Under the pieces are notes generated by a model. It saw only the letters and a list, made by a program, of their open reading frames with translations. It did not search any database and was not told the origin of the DNA. From Methylacidiphilum infernorum V4 (GTDB taxonomy: Bacteria > Verrucomicrobiota > Verrucomicrobiia > Methylacidiphilales > Methylacidiphilaceae): a stretch of DNA of 64,000 bases. The position numbers and the translations under genes are program-made. Positions 7,890 to 18,427 of the stretch are shown here, in pieces (positions within the stretch are counted from its first letter, which is position 1; each line of letters begins with the position of its first letter). Where the stretch lies: the NCBI RefSeq assembly GCF_000019665.1, contig NC_010794.1, forward strand, positions 2,046,001 through 2,110,000. Reading direction: 5' to 3'.

Positions 7890-9941
7890 TTATAAGTGCC
7901 AGTACCTTGCGAAGATGGGGATAATGAGGATGGCCAAGACGTTGACCACTTTTATCATGGGATTGATGGCAGGACCCGCCGTATCCTTGTAGGGATCTCC
8001 CACGGTATCTCCAGTAACCGCAGCCGCATGGGCTTCAGAGCCTTTCCCCCCAAAATTTCCCTCTTCTATCCATTTTTTGGCATTATCCCATGCCGCTCCC
8101 CCCGATGTCATGGAAATGGCCACGAAAAGACCCGTAACGATCGTTCCTATAAGAGCTCCACCTAGAACAACCGGACCAAGGCCGGGAATGATAGCCAAAC
8201 CCAGAACAGCCATTAGAGGCAAGAGTGCCGGGAAAATCATCTCTTTTAATGCAGCCCTTGTCACGATATCTACGCAACGACCGTACTGAGGCCTGTCTAT
8301 CCCTTTCAATATACCCGGGATTTCTCGGATCTGCCGGCGCACCTCTTGAACGACGCTCCCGGCCGCCTTCCCTACGGCCGACATGCTTCTTGCCGCAAAA
8401 AGATAAGGGAGGAGTCCCCCGATGAAAAGCCCTATAATTACTTTTGGATCCTGCAAGTTAAACTGGAGCTGTTGGGCTATGCTCGACGAACTATAATGCT
8501 TCAGTTCTTCCACGTAAGAACCGAAAAGCACCAGGGCAGCCAAGCCTGCCGAACCAATGGCATAACCCTTGGTGACCGCTTTCATGGTATTTCCCACGGC
8601 ATCCAGTTCATCGGTTATCTGCCTGACCGATTTGGGCAGTCGACTCATTTCCACGATTCCTCCCGCATTATCGGTAATCGGACCGAAGGCATCCAGGGAA
8701 ATCACTATACCCGCCATGCTTAACATGCAGCGCACCGCTATAGCTACCCCGTATAAACCTCCCAACCAATACGTCAGCATGACCGCCGCCCCGATAAAGA
8801 GCACCGGAAGAGCCGTCGCTTCCATGCCCATGGCCAATCCGGCTATAATATTGGTGGCATGACCGGTCTGGGAAGCATTAGCGATGAGTCGCACAGGCCT
8901 CCTTGTCGTTGCCGTATAGTAATCGGTTATGAAAAAGATGGCTGCCGTCATAAGAACGCCGATCACCGAACAGGCAAAAATATTAAACCAGCGGGACGAA
9001 AAAAGGGACATAGACAGGGGTAAAAAGAGAATGGAAGAAACCACGCCGTTAACCATCACTCCATTTAAAAGGGCCTTGGCCGGAGAAGCCTTTGAAACTC
9101 CAACATAAAAAATTCCAGAAATTGCCCCCAAGATGGTTACCATGCCGACCAAAAAAGGATAAGCCATCGCCGCAGGATCCGCTCCCAAGCCGACAACGGC
9201 GACAAGGACCGCTCCAATAAGGCTGACCACGTAAGTTTCAAATACATCAGCAGCCATTCCCGCACAATCCCCCACGTTATCTCCAACGTTATCCGCTATG
9301 GTGGCGGGATTCCTGGGATCATCTTCGTTAAGATTCTGTTCTATTTTCCCCGTTAAATCCGCGCCGACGTCCGCTGCCTTTGTATATATTCCTCCCCCAA
9401 GACGGGCGAAAACACTGATCAGGCTTGCCCCAAGGGCAAGACCCACAAGGGATGACGAGGTTTCTGTAACCCCCTGGAAATGGACGGAAAGAGCGCAAAA
9501 CAACCCTACCGAGAAAAGGGCCAAGGCTACAACGAGCAAGCCGGTTACGGCTCCACCCAGAAAAGAAACATGGAGGGCCTTCTCCTTGCTCTGGGTAGCG
9601 GCCTGTGCCGTTCTCACGTTAGCTTTAACGGCGACACGCATACCGATAAGACCGGCCAAGTAAGAGCAAAAGGATCCCAGCAAAAATCCTGAAGCCGTCC
9701 ACCAGTTTTTAAAAAACCCGATCAAAATAAAGAGGAGGGCTGCAATCCCTAAAATGGTTATAAGCTGCCTATTCAGATAGGCTTTCGCTCCCTCTTCGAT
9801 CGCCCCTGCAATCATCCGCATTGTTTCGTTTCCACTGTCCAGGGATAGGATCCGAAAAGCAAGGATGATCGCTATAACAATACCAACAAGACTAAAACCT
9901 ATAGAAAGTCCAATCGCATTATGGATGAAAAAAGTTTGCAT
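7890..9941 (-). CDS. hppA: K+-independent proton-translocating membrane pyrophosphatase
   Basis: A 683-residue, highly hydrophobic protein of the membrane pyrophosphatase family, which couples hydrolysis of inorganic pyrophosphate to ion pumping. The substrate/Mg site is complete: DVGADLTGK at 191-199, [20 protein letters not shown] from 206, and a second Asp cluster near the C-terminus ([11 protein letters not shown]). In GNTMKA at 450-455 the fifth position is Lys, the known mark of potassium-independent H+ pumps; potassium-dependent ones have Ala. Length is normal. It follows tRNA-Val and the nuo genes on the same strand, so proton-pumping functions are clustered. Its 3' end abuts the terminator at 7861, which points the other way. 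Confidence 0.95.
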   Translation of the reverse strand: MQTFFIHNAIGLSIGFSLVGIVIAIILAFRILSLDSGNETMRMIAGAIEEGAKAYLNRQLITILGIAALLFILIGFFKNWWTASGFLLGSFCSYLAGLIGMRVAVKANVRTAQAATQSKEKALHVSFLGGAVTGLLVVALALFSVGLFCALSVHFQGVTETSSSLVGLALGASLISVFARLGGGIYTKAADVGADLTGKIEQNLNEDDPRNPATIADNVGDNVGDCAGMAADVFETYVVSLIGAVLVAVVGLGADPAAMAYPFLVGMVTILGAISGIFYVGVSKASPAKALLNGVMVNGVVSSILFLPLSMSLFSSRWFNIFACSVIGVLMTAAIFFITDYYTATTRRPVRLIANASQTGHATNIIAGLAMGMEATALPVLFIGAAVMLTYWLGGLYGVAIAVRCMLSMAGIVISLDAFGPITDNAGGIVEMSRLPKSVRQITDELDAVGNTMKAVTKGYAIGSAGLAALVLFGSYVEELKHYSSSSIAQQLQFNLQDPKVIIGLFIGGLLPYLFAARSMSAVGKAAGSVVQEVRRQIREIPGILKGIDRPQYGRCVDIVTRAALKEMIFPALLPLMAVLGLAIIPGLGPVVLGGALIGTIVTGLFVAISMTSGGAAWDNAKKWIEEGNFGGKGSEAHAAAVTGDTVGDPYKDTAGPAINPMIKVVNVLAILIIPIFARYWHL

Positions 9942-10062
9942 AATCTGGCGGGAAATTTTAGTTAAAGCGGTTCATGAATCAAGTTCAATAAAAACGATTT
10001 ACCGACATTCATGCCTCGATCCATTAGAGCGGTCTTTGCAGGCGTGCTCAGGGAAATGGCCG

Positions 10063-10135
10063 TGGGCAGTGAGGGAATCGAACCCCCGACCCTCTCGGTG
10101 TAAACGAGATGCTCTGCCGCCTGAGCTAACTGCCC
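10063..10135 (-). tRNA. tRNA-Val (anticodon TAC)
   Basis: The complement folds as a complete 73-base cloverleaf: acceptor GGGCAGT/ACTGCCC with discriminator A, D-stem GCTC/GAGC, anticodon stem TCTCG/CGAGA with loop TTTACAC, and T-arm with TTCGATT. Anticodon TAC reads valine codons. CCA is not encoded. Its 5' end is only 5 bases after the nuoN stop codon, so it is probably cut out of the nuo transcript. Confidence 0.95.
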
Positions 10136-10140
10136 TCTTC

Positions 10141-11565
10141 TCAAGATAATACAGATCCAACCAATTTGATCACCGGTTCTGCATAAAATCCAAGCAAAAT
10201 CGACCCAACGCTCAAAATCCACAATAACAGTTTCGTTGCCGGACTCAAATCTATCCGCTGGACGTTGTCCGGCTCCGTCCAAAACATGGCGCGGACAACC
10301 CCTATATAATAGTACAAGCCTGCGGCTGCGCAAAGAGCACCCACGATGACCAGCAGGTGCTGTCCACTGTCCCATGCTGCAAAAAAAACCATCAACTTGC
10401 CGAAAAATCCCATTAAAGGGGGAAGCCCGGCAAGAGAAATCATCGAAAAAGCCATCGACCAGGCCATAAGAGAATTTTTCAGGTAAAGTCCATTGAAATC
10501 TTTAATGGACACCCCGCTTGGTTGATTCTTTTCCAACAAGATCACGACTAAAAAAGCGGCAAAAATGGCAACCATGTAGGCAAAGAAGTAATAAATGACC
10601 GCCGCACAACCTATCTTGTTATGGGCGGAAAGGCCCATCAGCAAAAAGCCTCCATGACTTATGCTCGAGTATCCCAGCATACGTTTAATATTTCTCTGGG
10701 GAATGGCCGCCAGGTTGCCCACGATAACCGACAACAGGGCCATGAGAGAAATCAAGGGGATCCAATGTTTCTGGAAACCCGGATCATAAAAAGGAAGATT
10801 TAAAATTCTGAGAAGAACGACAAACCCTGCGGCCTTGGAGCCTACGGCAAGGTAAGTAGTGATCGGAGTCGAAGCACCCTGGTAAACATCAGGAGTCCAA
10901 ACGTGGAAGGGGACCGCCGAGGCTTTAAATCCTAAACCGACCAGTATAAAGACAAGGCCGAGAATCAAGGGACCGTTAACAGGATTGTTTTGCGCAAAGC
11001 GGGCGACTTCATCAAATTGGGTTGAGCCGGTAATTCCAAAAACAAAGGCTATGCCCATAACCAGGAAAGAGGAAGCCAACGCCCCAATAATCAAGTACTT
11101 CACCCCTGCTTCCAATGCCGAAGGAAACTCTCTTTGAAAGGCTACAAAGACGTAGAAGGAAACGGTCACGATTTCAAGTCCTACGAACAGCAGGATGAAA
11201 TCCCTGACCGATGCTAATAAAGCCATTCCGGCCGTCGTGAACAGGGGCAAAATATAAAATTCCGATCTCGCTTTAGGGATGAGCCGATCGCTCTCCAAGC
11301 TAAGGTAGGAAACGAGAAAACCGGTGATCAAGAAAAACACTTTCCAAAGAACGGCCATCTTGTCCCATACGTAGAGACCATTCCAGAAGATTCCCTGGTT
11401 TTCAACAAAGGGTAGCAACAAAACCCCCGCCACGAGGTAATCGGCCAGGACAAGAATACCGATGCTTTTGTCATGGATTTTTGCCAAGGCCTGCCACAAA
11501 AGCAGGACTAAAGCCGACAAACTAAGAAAGCATTCCGGAGTACAAAAAACAAAAAAGGCATTCAT
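10141..11565 (-). CDS. nuoN: NADH-quinone oxidoreductase subunit N
   Basis: A 474-residue antiporter-like membrane subunit of complex I. The conserved Glu in [13 protein letters not shown] and the Lys/His-rich central helices ([20 protein letters not shown]) are those of the proton channel in NuoN. Length is normal. It is the last of the six nuo genes of this run (I, J, K, L, M, N), 85 bp after nuoM, and the tRNA-Val gene starts 5 bases after its stop. It would sit in the cytoplasmic membrane and pump protons during quinone reduction. Confidence 0.95.
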
Positions 11566-11650
11566 TGGAAGTAGACTTTATAAGTAGGGTTTAAGAAAAT
11601 CGCTTGCTTTTTTTATTTTTATCGCCATGCATTTTTACCTCGGAAAAATC

Positions 11651-13117
11651 TCAAGGCGTTGAAAAATAATGTTCCAGGGTCGGTTTAATGACGGAAAGAA
11701 GGGAGCCTGGCATCATCCCTATAATCAGCAAAAAGGACATCAGCAACAGGTAAGGAAATTTCCTCATTATTCCTTGAACATCTTCCACTTCTTTCAGGTG
11801 GGGGGGAAGTTTTCCAAAAAACACCGATTGAACCGCTCGAAGTTGGTATACAGCCGATATCACTATACCCCAAATCGCTAATGCCGTGATCCACGGTTGA
11901 ACTTTCCACGATCCGAAAAAGATAAGCAATTCCCCCGCAAAATTAGCCAGCCCGGGCACCCCTATGGAAGCAAAAGAAGCCAAGATAAAAGCCACAGAAA
12001 CAAAAGGCATTCTTTGACCCAGTCCCCCCAGCTCACTGAACTTGATTTCACCCGTTTTATCTTTAATTTCCCCGGCCAAGGCGAACAGCAAGGCTATGGA
12101 AAGGCCGTGCGCAACCATGAGGAGAACCACTCCACTAAGCCCGATGGTATTCCAGGTGGCAAGCCCCAAAAAGAGATAGCCCATGTGCATGACGCTCGAA
12201 TATCCAAGCATCGTGGTCAGCTCTTTTTGGGCAATCGTTACGTAGCCTATATAAAGGATGTTGCCCAGGAGAAGGGCATACAATAAAGCCTTCCAATGCT
12301 CTAATCCCCCGGGTAGAAGGGGAATCGCCAACCTCAAAAGCCCGTATAAACCGAATTTTTTTAATACTCCGGCATGAAGCATGGCTGCGGGAGTCGGGGC
12401 TACGGCATATCCCGAAGGGGCCCAGGTATAAAAAGGAAATAAAGAGACTAAAGTACCAAAACCCACCAGTAAAAACCCAAAAGCTAAGGGCTCTTTCATG
12501 ATCGGCAAGGGATGAAGACGGACGTAATCTACAAGGGTGGGGATATCGAATGTTCTTGCTTCGGGAGGAAGTAAAACAAGGAGGGCTAAAATACCCACAA
12601 GCAGGATCATGCTTCCCACGATCAGGTAGAGGGTAATTTGAAGACTGACAAATTGCCTATTTTCACTCCCCCAAATACCGATCAACAGGAAAGTGGGAAC
12701 AAGGGCAAATTCATGAAAAATATAAAAAAAGAAAAGGTCTAGAGACACAAAGGCTCCTAAAGCACCCAGGGAGATGGCAAGGAGATAACTGTAAAATTCA
12801 GGCTCCCTTTTTATCCCTCGTGGCGAGACGATCACCGCTGCAAGGGTTACCACCGTTGTTAAAAGAACAAGGGGCAAGTTGATCCCATCCACCCCTACGT
12901 GGTAGTGGATTTCAGGAAGAGCCGGGAGTTGGATCCACCTGTTGTCCTGGACAAACTGATAACCCGAAAGATGGGGGTCATATTGAAAATAGAGCCATAA
13001 ACTGGCCAAAAAATTCAACAAACTAGCCCACAAAGCAGCTTGCCTGGCGGGCACTCTAAAGAGCATAGCCACAAAGGCCAATAAAGGCACCAAAAGAAGA
13101 ACACTTACAAAAGACAT
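11651..13117 (-). CDS. nuoM: NADH-quinone oxidoreductase subunit M
   Basis: A 488-residue antiporter-like subunit of complex I. The key Glu lies in FFYIFHEFALVPTFLLIGIW, the central Lys in the helix containing GFGTLVSLFPFYTW, and HAGVLKKFGLYG is the typical NuoM discontinuous-helix segment. It lies between nuoL (140 bp upstream) and nuoN (85 bp downstream) on the same strand. The gap to nuoL is larger than usual for a nuo operon and holds no recognisable gene. Confidence 0.95.
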   Translation of the reverse strand: MSFVSVLLLVPLLAFVAMLFRVPARQAALWASLLNFLASLWLYFQYDPHLSGYQFVQDNRWIQLPALPEIHYHVGVDGINLPLVLLTTVVTLAAVIVSPRGIKREPEFYSYLLAISLGALGAFVSLDLFFFYIFHEFALVPTFLLIGIWGSENRQFVSLQITLYLIVGSMILLVGILALLVLLPPEARTFDIPTLVDYVRLHPLPIMKEPLAFGFLLVGFGTLVSLFPFYTWAPSGYAVAPTPAAMLHAGVLKKFGLYGLLRLAIPLLPGGLEHWKALLYALLLGNILYIGYVTIAQKELTTMLGYSSVMHMGYLFLGLATWNTIGLSGVVLLMVAHGLSIALLFALAGEIKDKTGEIKFSELGGLGQRMPFVSVAFILASFASIGVPGLANFAGELLIFFGSWKVQPWITALAIWGIVISAVYQLRAVQSVFFGKLPPHLKEVEDVQGIMRKFPYLLLMSFLLIIGMMPGSLLSVIKPTLEHYFSTP

Positions 13118-13257
13118 ACTTATTCCTTTCCCATGTCTTGGTTTAAAGAATAAAACATTTTACCGTTGCCATCTCATTCCCTTGTTCCACAAGAACAAAA
13201 GGCAGTCGGCGCTTCCCACCATCTTTGTAAACAAAGCCTGCCGCTGCAACTTTCCAA

Positions 13258-15063
13258 CTAGCTTCGCATCAAGAAATAGACCAGTATAGCCGCCGCCCCT
13301 CCTCCAAAAAGAAAAGCATAACTTCTTATATTGCCCGTCTGGAAAATTCTTAAGATTTCTCCACCCACGCTGACTATAAAAGCCGATCCCCGGACTATCC
13401 CAAAGCCGATGATCCATTCGTCAAACCAGGCCAAAAGTTGTGCTCCCCATTGCTGGAATTTCAAAAGGGTCAAATCGTAAAACTCATCAAAATAAAACTT
13501 GTTTTTAAACAGCGGGAAAAGGACGATCTCGCTTTTCTTCCCCCAATAAGCAAAAGCCCCGATCCCCAAGCCAATTACCCCGACCAGGACAGAAAGGATC
13601 ATCACGTGTAATCGAGAAGAGGCCTCTTCTACAGGCTGATGGGCCAGCCCCAAAGCCCTTTCAATCCCTAAAAAAGGATATCCTCCCACGACCGCAAAAA
13701 AGGAAAGAACGAGCATCGGCAAAACCATGACAAGGGGGGATTCTTTTGCATGAGCGGCTACTTCCGTCTTGGGGGGGCCGAAAAAAGTCACCACAAATAA
13801 CCTCGTCATATAAAAAGCGGTCAATCCAGCCGTAAACAACGCGAGCCAAAACAAAACCCGATTTTTTTCTCCGACCATCTCTATAATCGTATCCTTGCTG
13901 AAAAATCCCGAAAAGCCCGGTATGCCAGCCAACGCACAGCTCCCAATGAGAAAGGTCAGAAAAGTCAAGGGCATCTTTTTCCACAGCCCCCCCATCTTCC
14001 ATATATCTTGTTCATGGTGAAGAACGTGCAACACCGAGCCCGCTCCAAGGAAAAGAAGAGCCTTAAAAAAGGCATGGGTGCAAAGATGAAACATGGCTGC
14101 AACCGTGGCCGAAGAACCAACGGCCATAACCATGTATCCAAGCTGGGACATCGTTGAATAGGCCAAAATCCGCTTGATATCGTCCTGCTGGGTGGCCGTC
14201 AGGGCAGCAACCGCCGCGGTGATCGCTCCTGTCCAGGCAATGACATCCAAGGCTTGGGGCGACTGCTCGAGCACAAAAAATATCCTGCAGAGCATGTAGA
14301 CCCCAGCTGCAACCATGGTCGCAGCGTGGATCAACGCAGAGACGGGAGTTGGTCCCTCCATCGCATCGGGAAGCCACACATGAAGCGGAATTTGAGCCGA
14401 TTTGCCGACACAACCGCAAAAAAGAAGTAAGCCCATTATCGTCACCAAGGGATGGTTTTTAAGATAAGACGCAACAGAGGGATCAAACATCAAGCTTCCC
14501 GTCAAGGTCCAAAACAAAATAATCCCCAAAAGAAAACCAAAATCCCCAATTCTATTCGCCAGAAAAGCCTTGGTCGCAGCCGCAGCCGCCGAGGGTTTTT
14601 CGAACCAAAAACCGATCAACAGATAAGAACTTACCCCAACCAGTTCCCAGAAGATGTACATCATAATAAAGTTGGTCGCGACAACGATTCCCAACATAGA
14701 GAGCATGAAAAGGGAAAGTTCTGCAAAAAAGCGGCTCCTTCCCGGATCCTCAGCCATGTAACCCATCGAGTAGATATGGATCATCAGCCCCACTCCGCTC
14801 ACGACAAGGAGCATCACCTTGGATAGGGGGTCGAAAACCATGCCCAACTGTATGGAAAGCCCCCCGACATCTATCCAACTGATAGGTGAAGGTTCAGGGA
14901 TTGAACCCAGGGATATACCCAGGGAAACCAAGAAGGCAATTCCACAAGCTCCTACCGAGACCCATTGACTAAGAGAAGGAAAGGGTTTTAAAAAAGCCCA
15001 TATGATAAAGGCCGAACTTAATGGGGAAAGCAACAATAGCCATGCTAAAAACTGTTCGTTCAT
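13258..15063 (-). CDS. nuoL: NADH-quinone oxidoreductase subunit L
   Basis: A 601-residue subunit, the most distal proton-pumping arm of complex I. It carries FWELVGVSSYLLIGFW with the conserved Glu, the LPDAMEGPTPVSALIHAATM segment, and the DDIKRILAYSTMSQLGYM region. A C-terminal extension consistent with the long lateral helix and last membrane helix of NuoL follows about residue 480. It starts 24 bp after nuoK, so these two are very likely cotranscribed. Confidence 0.95.
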   Translation of the reverse strand: MNEQFLAWLLLLSPLSSAFIIWAFLKPFPSLSQWVSVGACGIAFLVSLGISLGSIPEPSPISWIDVGGLSIQLGMVFDPLSKVMLLVVSGVGLMIHIYSMGYMAEDPGRSRFFAELSLFMLSMLGIVVATNFIMMYIFWELVGVSSYLLIGFWFEKPSAAAAATKAFLANRIGDFGFLLGIILFWTLTGSLMFDPSVASYLKNHPLVTIMGLLLFCGCVGKSAQIPLHVWLPDAMEGPTPVSALIHAATMVAAGVYMLCRIFFVLEQSPQALDVIAWTGAITAAVAALTATQQDDIKRILAYSTMSQLGYMVMAVGSSATVAAMFHLCTHAFFKALLFLGAGSVLHVLHHEQDIWKMGGLWKKMPLTFLTFLIGSCALAGIPGFSGFFSKDTIIEMVGEKNRVLFWLALFTAGLTAFYMTRLFVVTFFGPPKTEVAAHAKESPLVMVLPMLVLSFFAVVGGYPFLGIERALGLAHQPVEEASSRLHVMILSVLVGVIGLGIGAFAYWGKKSEIVLFPLFKNKFYFDEFYDLTLLKFQQWGAQLLAWFDEWIIGFGIVRGSAFIVSVGGEILRIFQTGNIRSYAFLFGGGAAAILVYFLMRS

Positions 15064-15087
15064 AAGGTCGAATCCGGAGAAAAACTT

Positions 15088-15393
15088 CTAAAATTTGAGC
15101 ATTGTTATATCTTCAGCCTTGGTCGTATGCTTGACCCGGTAAAGGGCGACGATTAAAGCCAGGCCCACGGCCACTTCAGCTGCTGCAACCGTAATGACAA
15201 AAAAGACGAGGACCTGGCCCAAGAGATTGGCATTAAACCGGCTAAAGGCCACAAGGGCAAGATTAGCAGCGTTCAACATGATTTCTAAACACATTAAAAT
15301 AACAATCAGGTCCCTTCTTAAGATTATTCCTGCAAGACCGATGGCAAAGAGGATTCCACTTGCTACCACATAATGAGTGAGGCCGATGTGCAT
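15088..15393 (-). CDS. nuoK: NADH-quinone oxidoreductase subunit K
   Basis: A 101-residue protein with three membrane helices, the usual NuoK size. The conserved membrane Glu in CLEIMLNAANL and the second acidic site in the helix around AAAEVAVGLALI are present; both belong to the proton path. It is followed by nuoL after 24 bp and preceded by nuoJ after 149 bp. Confidence 0.95.
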   Translation of the reverse strand: MHIGLTHYVVASGILFAIGLAGIILRRDLIVILMCLEIMLNAANLALVAFSRFNANLLGQVLVFFVITVAAAEVAVGLALIVALYRVKHTTKAEDITMLKF

Positions 15394-15542
15394 CTTTTTT
15401 CCTCTTGATCAACAATGATAAACGACAATCCAACGCTTCATTCTTAATAAACACAGGCTAGCTTTAAAGGTCTTCCCCGGTATCGGTGACCATCTCCAGT
15501 TGAAAATGTGAAGGGCAACAACCAAAAAAAAAGCTCATTGTT

Positions 15543-16040
15543 TTATTCCAGGTCTTTTTTACTCAAGATAATCACTCCCACCATGGAAATTAAAAGCAGT
15601 AACCCCACGACTTCAAAAGCCAACGAGTAGTTTGCAAACAGCAGCTCTCCCAAGGCCTTTATCCCCCCAACGCCAAGGGCTTTTTGTTCTTTTGAAAGCG
15701 AGGAATCCATCGCTTTTACTGCAAGGGAAAATCCCACGCCAAACAATAAAACAAGGAGGAATCCTCCCAACATCCCGAGGGGTCTCATCGTCGCTTGTTC
15801 TTCGGCTTTCAAGTCAAGCAGCATAATGATAAATAAAAAGAGAACCATCACCGCCCCCGCATAAACGAGCACCTGGACGGCGGCAAGAAAATACGCCCCT
15901 AGCAGGACAAAAAGACCAGCAATGCTTAAAATCATCAACACCAGGTTCATTGCTGAAGCCACCGGATTTTTATTGGCGATTACCCCGACAGCGCTCCCTA
16001 CCATCGTCAAAACAAAAGTCCAAAAAAAGAAGTTTTCCAT
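15543..16040 (-). CDS. nuoJ: NADH-quinone oxidoreductase subunit J
   Basis: A 165-residue membrane subunit with five predicted helices. The helix QVLVYAGAVMVLFLFIIMLL contains the conserved Tyr-Ala-Gly of the NuoJ pi-bulge helix. Size and order fit. Gaps of 102 bp to nuoI upstream and 149 bp to nuoK downstream are longer than usual and AT-rich, with no gene seen in them. Confidence 0.93.
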   Translation of the reverse strand: MENFFFWTFVLTMVGSAVGVIANKNPVASAMNLVLMILSIAGLFVLLGAYFLAAVQVLVYAGAVMVLFLFIIMLLDLKAEEQATMRPLGMLGGFLLVLLFGVGFSLAVKAMDSSLSKEQKALGVGGIKALGELLFANYSLAFEVVGLLLLISMVGVIILSKKDLE

Positions 16041-16142
16041 TTTAAATTGCCCACAAAGAGAATGAAAATCTTAAAAATTAGAACACAAAAAACAATAATA
16101 AAATATTCGGACACCCATGATCCTACTTTCCCTCTGCTGTTT

Positions 16143-16667
16143 TCATTTTTTTTCCCATTTTCGAATCGGCAGAGGGTACACTCCTCCCAACTCGTACAAG
16201 GTCTTTTTGTCGTGGACAAGATCTTGGCGGCTGTAGCCGGACAAGGAATAGATCTTTGGAAGGAGAAATATAGCCTCCTCCGGGCATACCTCTTCACACA
16301 ATCCACAATAAATGCATCTTGTCATGTCGATAAAAAACTCCTCGGGTGCCTTCTCCACCTTAGCGTACTTATCCCCTGGAGGAATTTCTCCGGGGATAAT
16401 GCGGATAGCCCGAGGAGGACAGATGAACTCGCACATCTGACAACTCACGCATTTTTCCCTCCCCTCCTCGTCCTTAACTAGCAAAGGTGCGCCCCGGAAC
16501 CCCGGGGGCAATTTCGGCTTTTCCTCTGGATATTCGAGGGTAACCCGGGTCTTGCCGGTAATCCTGTCCCAAAAATGTTTGAGAGTAATGCCTAAACCTT
16601 GAATGATTCCAGGCAGATAGGTTTTTTCAAAAAGATTGAGCTCCGGCCTTTTGACGATCATAATCAC
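16143..16667 (-). CDS. nuoI: NADH-quinone oxidoreductase subunit I (two 4Fe-4S clusters)
   Basis: A 174-residue ferredoxin-like subunit with two complete cluster motifs, CVSCQMCEFICPP and CIYCGLCEEVCPE, which hold the two clusters that carry electrons toward the quinone site. The N-terminal amphipathic helix region (TYLPGIIQGLGITLKHFW) is present. It is the first gene of the run: upstream is 160 bp of AT-rich DNA and then a divergent reductase, so nuoA-H must lie elsewhere and the promoter for nuoI-N is probably in 16668-16830. Confidence 0.95.
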   Translation of the reverse strand: MIMIVKRPELNLFEKTYLPGIIQGLGITLKHFWDRITGKTRVTLEYPEEKPKLPPGFRGAPLLVKDEEGREKCVSCQMCEFICPPRAIRIIPGEIPPGDKYAKVEKAPEEFFIDMTRCIYCGLCEEVCPEEAIFLLPKIYSLSGYSRQDLVHDKKTLYELGGVYPLPIRKWEKK

Positions 16668-16905
16668 AATATATCAGGAATGTTCTTTTTCCGAGGGAAA
16701 AAAATCCCCTTATTTTACGAATTTTTAAATAGCTAATGTAATTAATCAAAATATTCAATATTTTTCTTTTTTATACAGCCGACTTCCTAGGTAAACTTAA
16801 GACAATTTTTTTCTCTTCGCCCTCGTTTTGACTTATAAATTTTCCTTTAAATCCTGGAATAGATTTTTTCTTCCCTCTTCTGGGTTTTATGTTAATTTGA
16901 TAGCT

Positions 16906-17934
16906 ATGAAATTCAGGAATCTTCCAGGAACGGATATCAGGGTATCTGAAGTAGGATTTGGCGTGTGGACTTTAACCACGGGGTGGTGGGGGTCCTACAC
17001 TGAAGAAGAAGCGACCAGGCTCCTTAAAGAAGCTGTGGATTTGGGAATAAACTTTTTCGATACCGCCGACGTCTATGGGCATGGATACGGGGAAGAAATC
17101 CTGGGCAAAGCTTTTGGGAATTCTCATGAAGTTGTTATAGCCACAAAAGTGGGTTACAACTTCTACGGGGTTCAAAACCGAACCGCCCAACATGAACTTC
17201 CCCAAGATTTTAGCCCTGGTTTTTTAAAAGACGCGGTCGATCGATCGCTCAAACGGCTCAAGCGCGATTGTATAGACATCCTCCAATTACACAACATCCG
17301 CATGGCCCACGTTAAAGACGACGGCATCTGGCTCCTCTTAGAAGGGCTCCTCAAGGAAGGCAAAATCCGTTCCTACGGTGTTGCCTTGGGTCCCGCGATT
17401 GGCTGGCTTTACGAAGGCCTCGAATCGATTCGACTCAGGAAACCCCATGTCGTCCAGCACATCTACAACATCTTGGAATCTTACCCGGGTAAGGCCCTCA
17501 TGGAGGGAGCTCAATCGGATAAAACCCGTTATCTCATTCGCGTGCCCCACGCAAGCGGCATGCTGGAAGGCCGGTACAACAGCCAAACCCAGTTCTCAGA
17601 GACCGACCACCGCCGTTTTAGGCCGAAGCATTGGCTCGAAAACGGATTAAAAAAAATAGCCTCCTTGGAATTCCTGGTCTTGCCCAATCGCACCCTGGGA
17701 CAAGCCGCCCTGCAATGGATACTCAACGAAGGGAAAGTGTTAAGCTGTCTGCCCAACATTTACAATAGTGTGCAGCTGCGTGAATTCGCCGCTGCCCCGG
17801 AGTGTCCTCCCTTGACCCAAGAAGAGCTTTCCAAGATCGATTCCCTTATCTCGATCAATTTTGGAGTTGAAGAAGAACCCGAAGCTTACAAGGGAACGAT
17901 GAGTCCCGAGCAACTCCAGGCTGCCGGCTCTTAA
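16906..17934 (+). CDS. Aldo/keto reductase
   Basis: A 342-residue NADPH-dependent oxidoreductase of the aldo/keto reductase superfamily. The catalytic tetrad is visible: Asp and Tyr in FFDTADVYGHGYGEE, Lys in VIATKVGYN and His in ILQLHNIR. The frame opens at 16828, but family members begin where MKFRNLPGTDIRVSEVGFG starts, so the ATG at 16906 was chosen. The substrate is not evident; many relatives act on sugar-like or reactive aldehydes. It is divergent from nuoI and convergent with the small membrane gene at 17950. Confidence 0.9.
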   Translation: MKFRNLPGTDIRVSEVGFGVWTLTTGWWGSYTEEEATRLLKEAVDLGINFFDTADVYGHGYGEEILGKAFGNSHEVVIATKVGYNFYGVQNRTAQHELPQDFSPGFLKDAVDRSLKRLKRDCIDILQLHNIRMAHVKDDGIWLLLEGLLKEGKIRSYGVALGPAIGWLYEGLESIRLRKPHVVQHIYNILESYPGKALMEGAQSDKTRYLIRVPHASGMLEGRYNSQTQFSETDHRRFRPKHWLENGLKKIASLEFLVLPNRTLGQAALQWILNEGKVLSCLPNIYNSVQLREFAAAPECPPLTQEELSKIDSLISINFGVEEEPEAYKGTMSPEQLQAAGS

Positions 17935-17949
17935 GGGCCAGTAAGGGTT

Positions 17950-18363
17950 TCAAGGAAACGATTTTTTAACGGCCTTTTGATCTTGCGGGCAGTCCTGGGA
18001 GTAAGAGGCTTGCGTAGATTGGGGATTAAAACCACTTGAGAGGTTATTTTTAGAGTTCATTCGCTCTTTATGGGCGAAATAGAGGTTCCTGCTGTAGGGA
18101 ATCCAACTGAACAAGTAGGCGAAGATGAAAACCGAATCCCACCGGTAAAACGCATAGATAAGAAGCAAAAGGGAACCCAGCAAGCTGCAATACCAAAAAG
18201 CGAGAGGGACAACCACCGCCTTTTTCTTTTCCGTCGCTATCCATTGTATAATAAAGCGGGAAAAAAAAAGAATATTTCCAATCCATCCGATGACTTTCAT
18301 TGGACTCCAATGAATGCCGAGGAAATCAACCGTAGTGGCAACCCAAAAGCCGTAGCTCGTCAT
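17950..18363 (-). CDS. LAB_N-domain membrane protein (lipid A biosynthesis N-terminal domain)
   Basis: A 137-residue membrane protein with about three hydrophobic helices. The stretch SRFIIQWIATEKKK, followed by VPLAFWYCSLLGSLLLLIYA, is the signature of the LAB_N family, small membrane proteins often next to lipid A or glycolipid genes. Its own activity is unknown. AGGAGA 7 bases before the ATG supports the start. The last ~35 residues are polar and look unordered. It follows the DJ-1 gene by 64 bp on the same strand. Confidence 0.8.
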   Translation of the reverse strand: MTSYGFWVATTVDFLGIHWSPMKVIGWIGNILFFSRFIIQWIATEKKKAVVVPLAFWYCSLLGSLLLLIYAFYRWDSVFIFAYLFSWIPYSRNLYFAHKERMNSKNNLSSGFNPQSTQASYSQDCPQDQKAVKKSFP

Positions 18364-18427
18364 GTTTTCTCTCCTGGGTAATCTTTGTTTTTATTTCAAG
18401 GGAAGAAAGATCCGTTTTGATTTCTTT

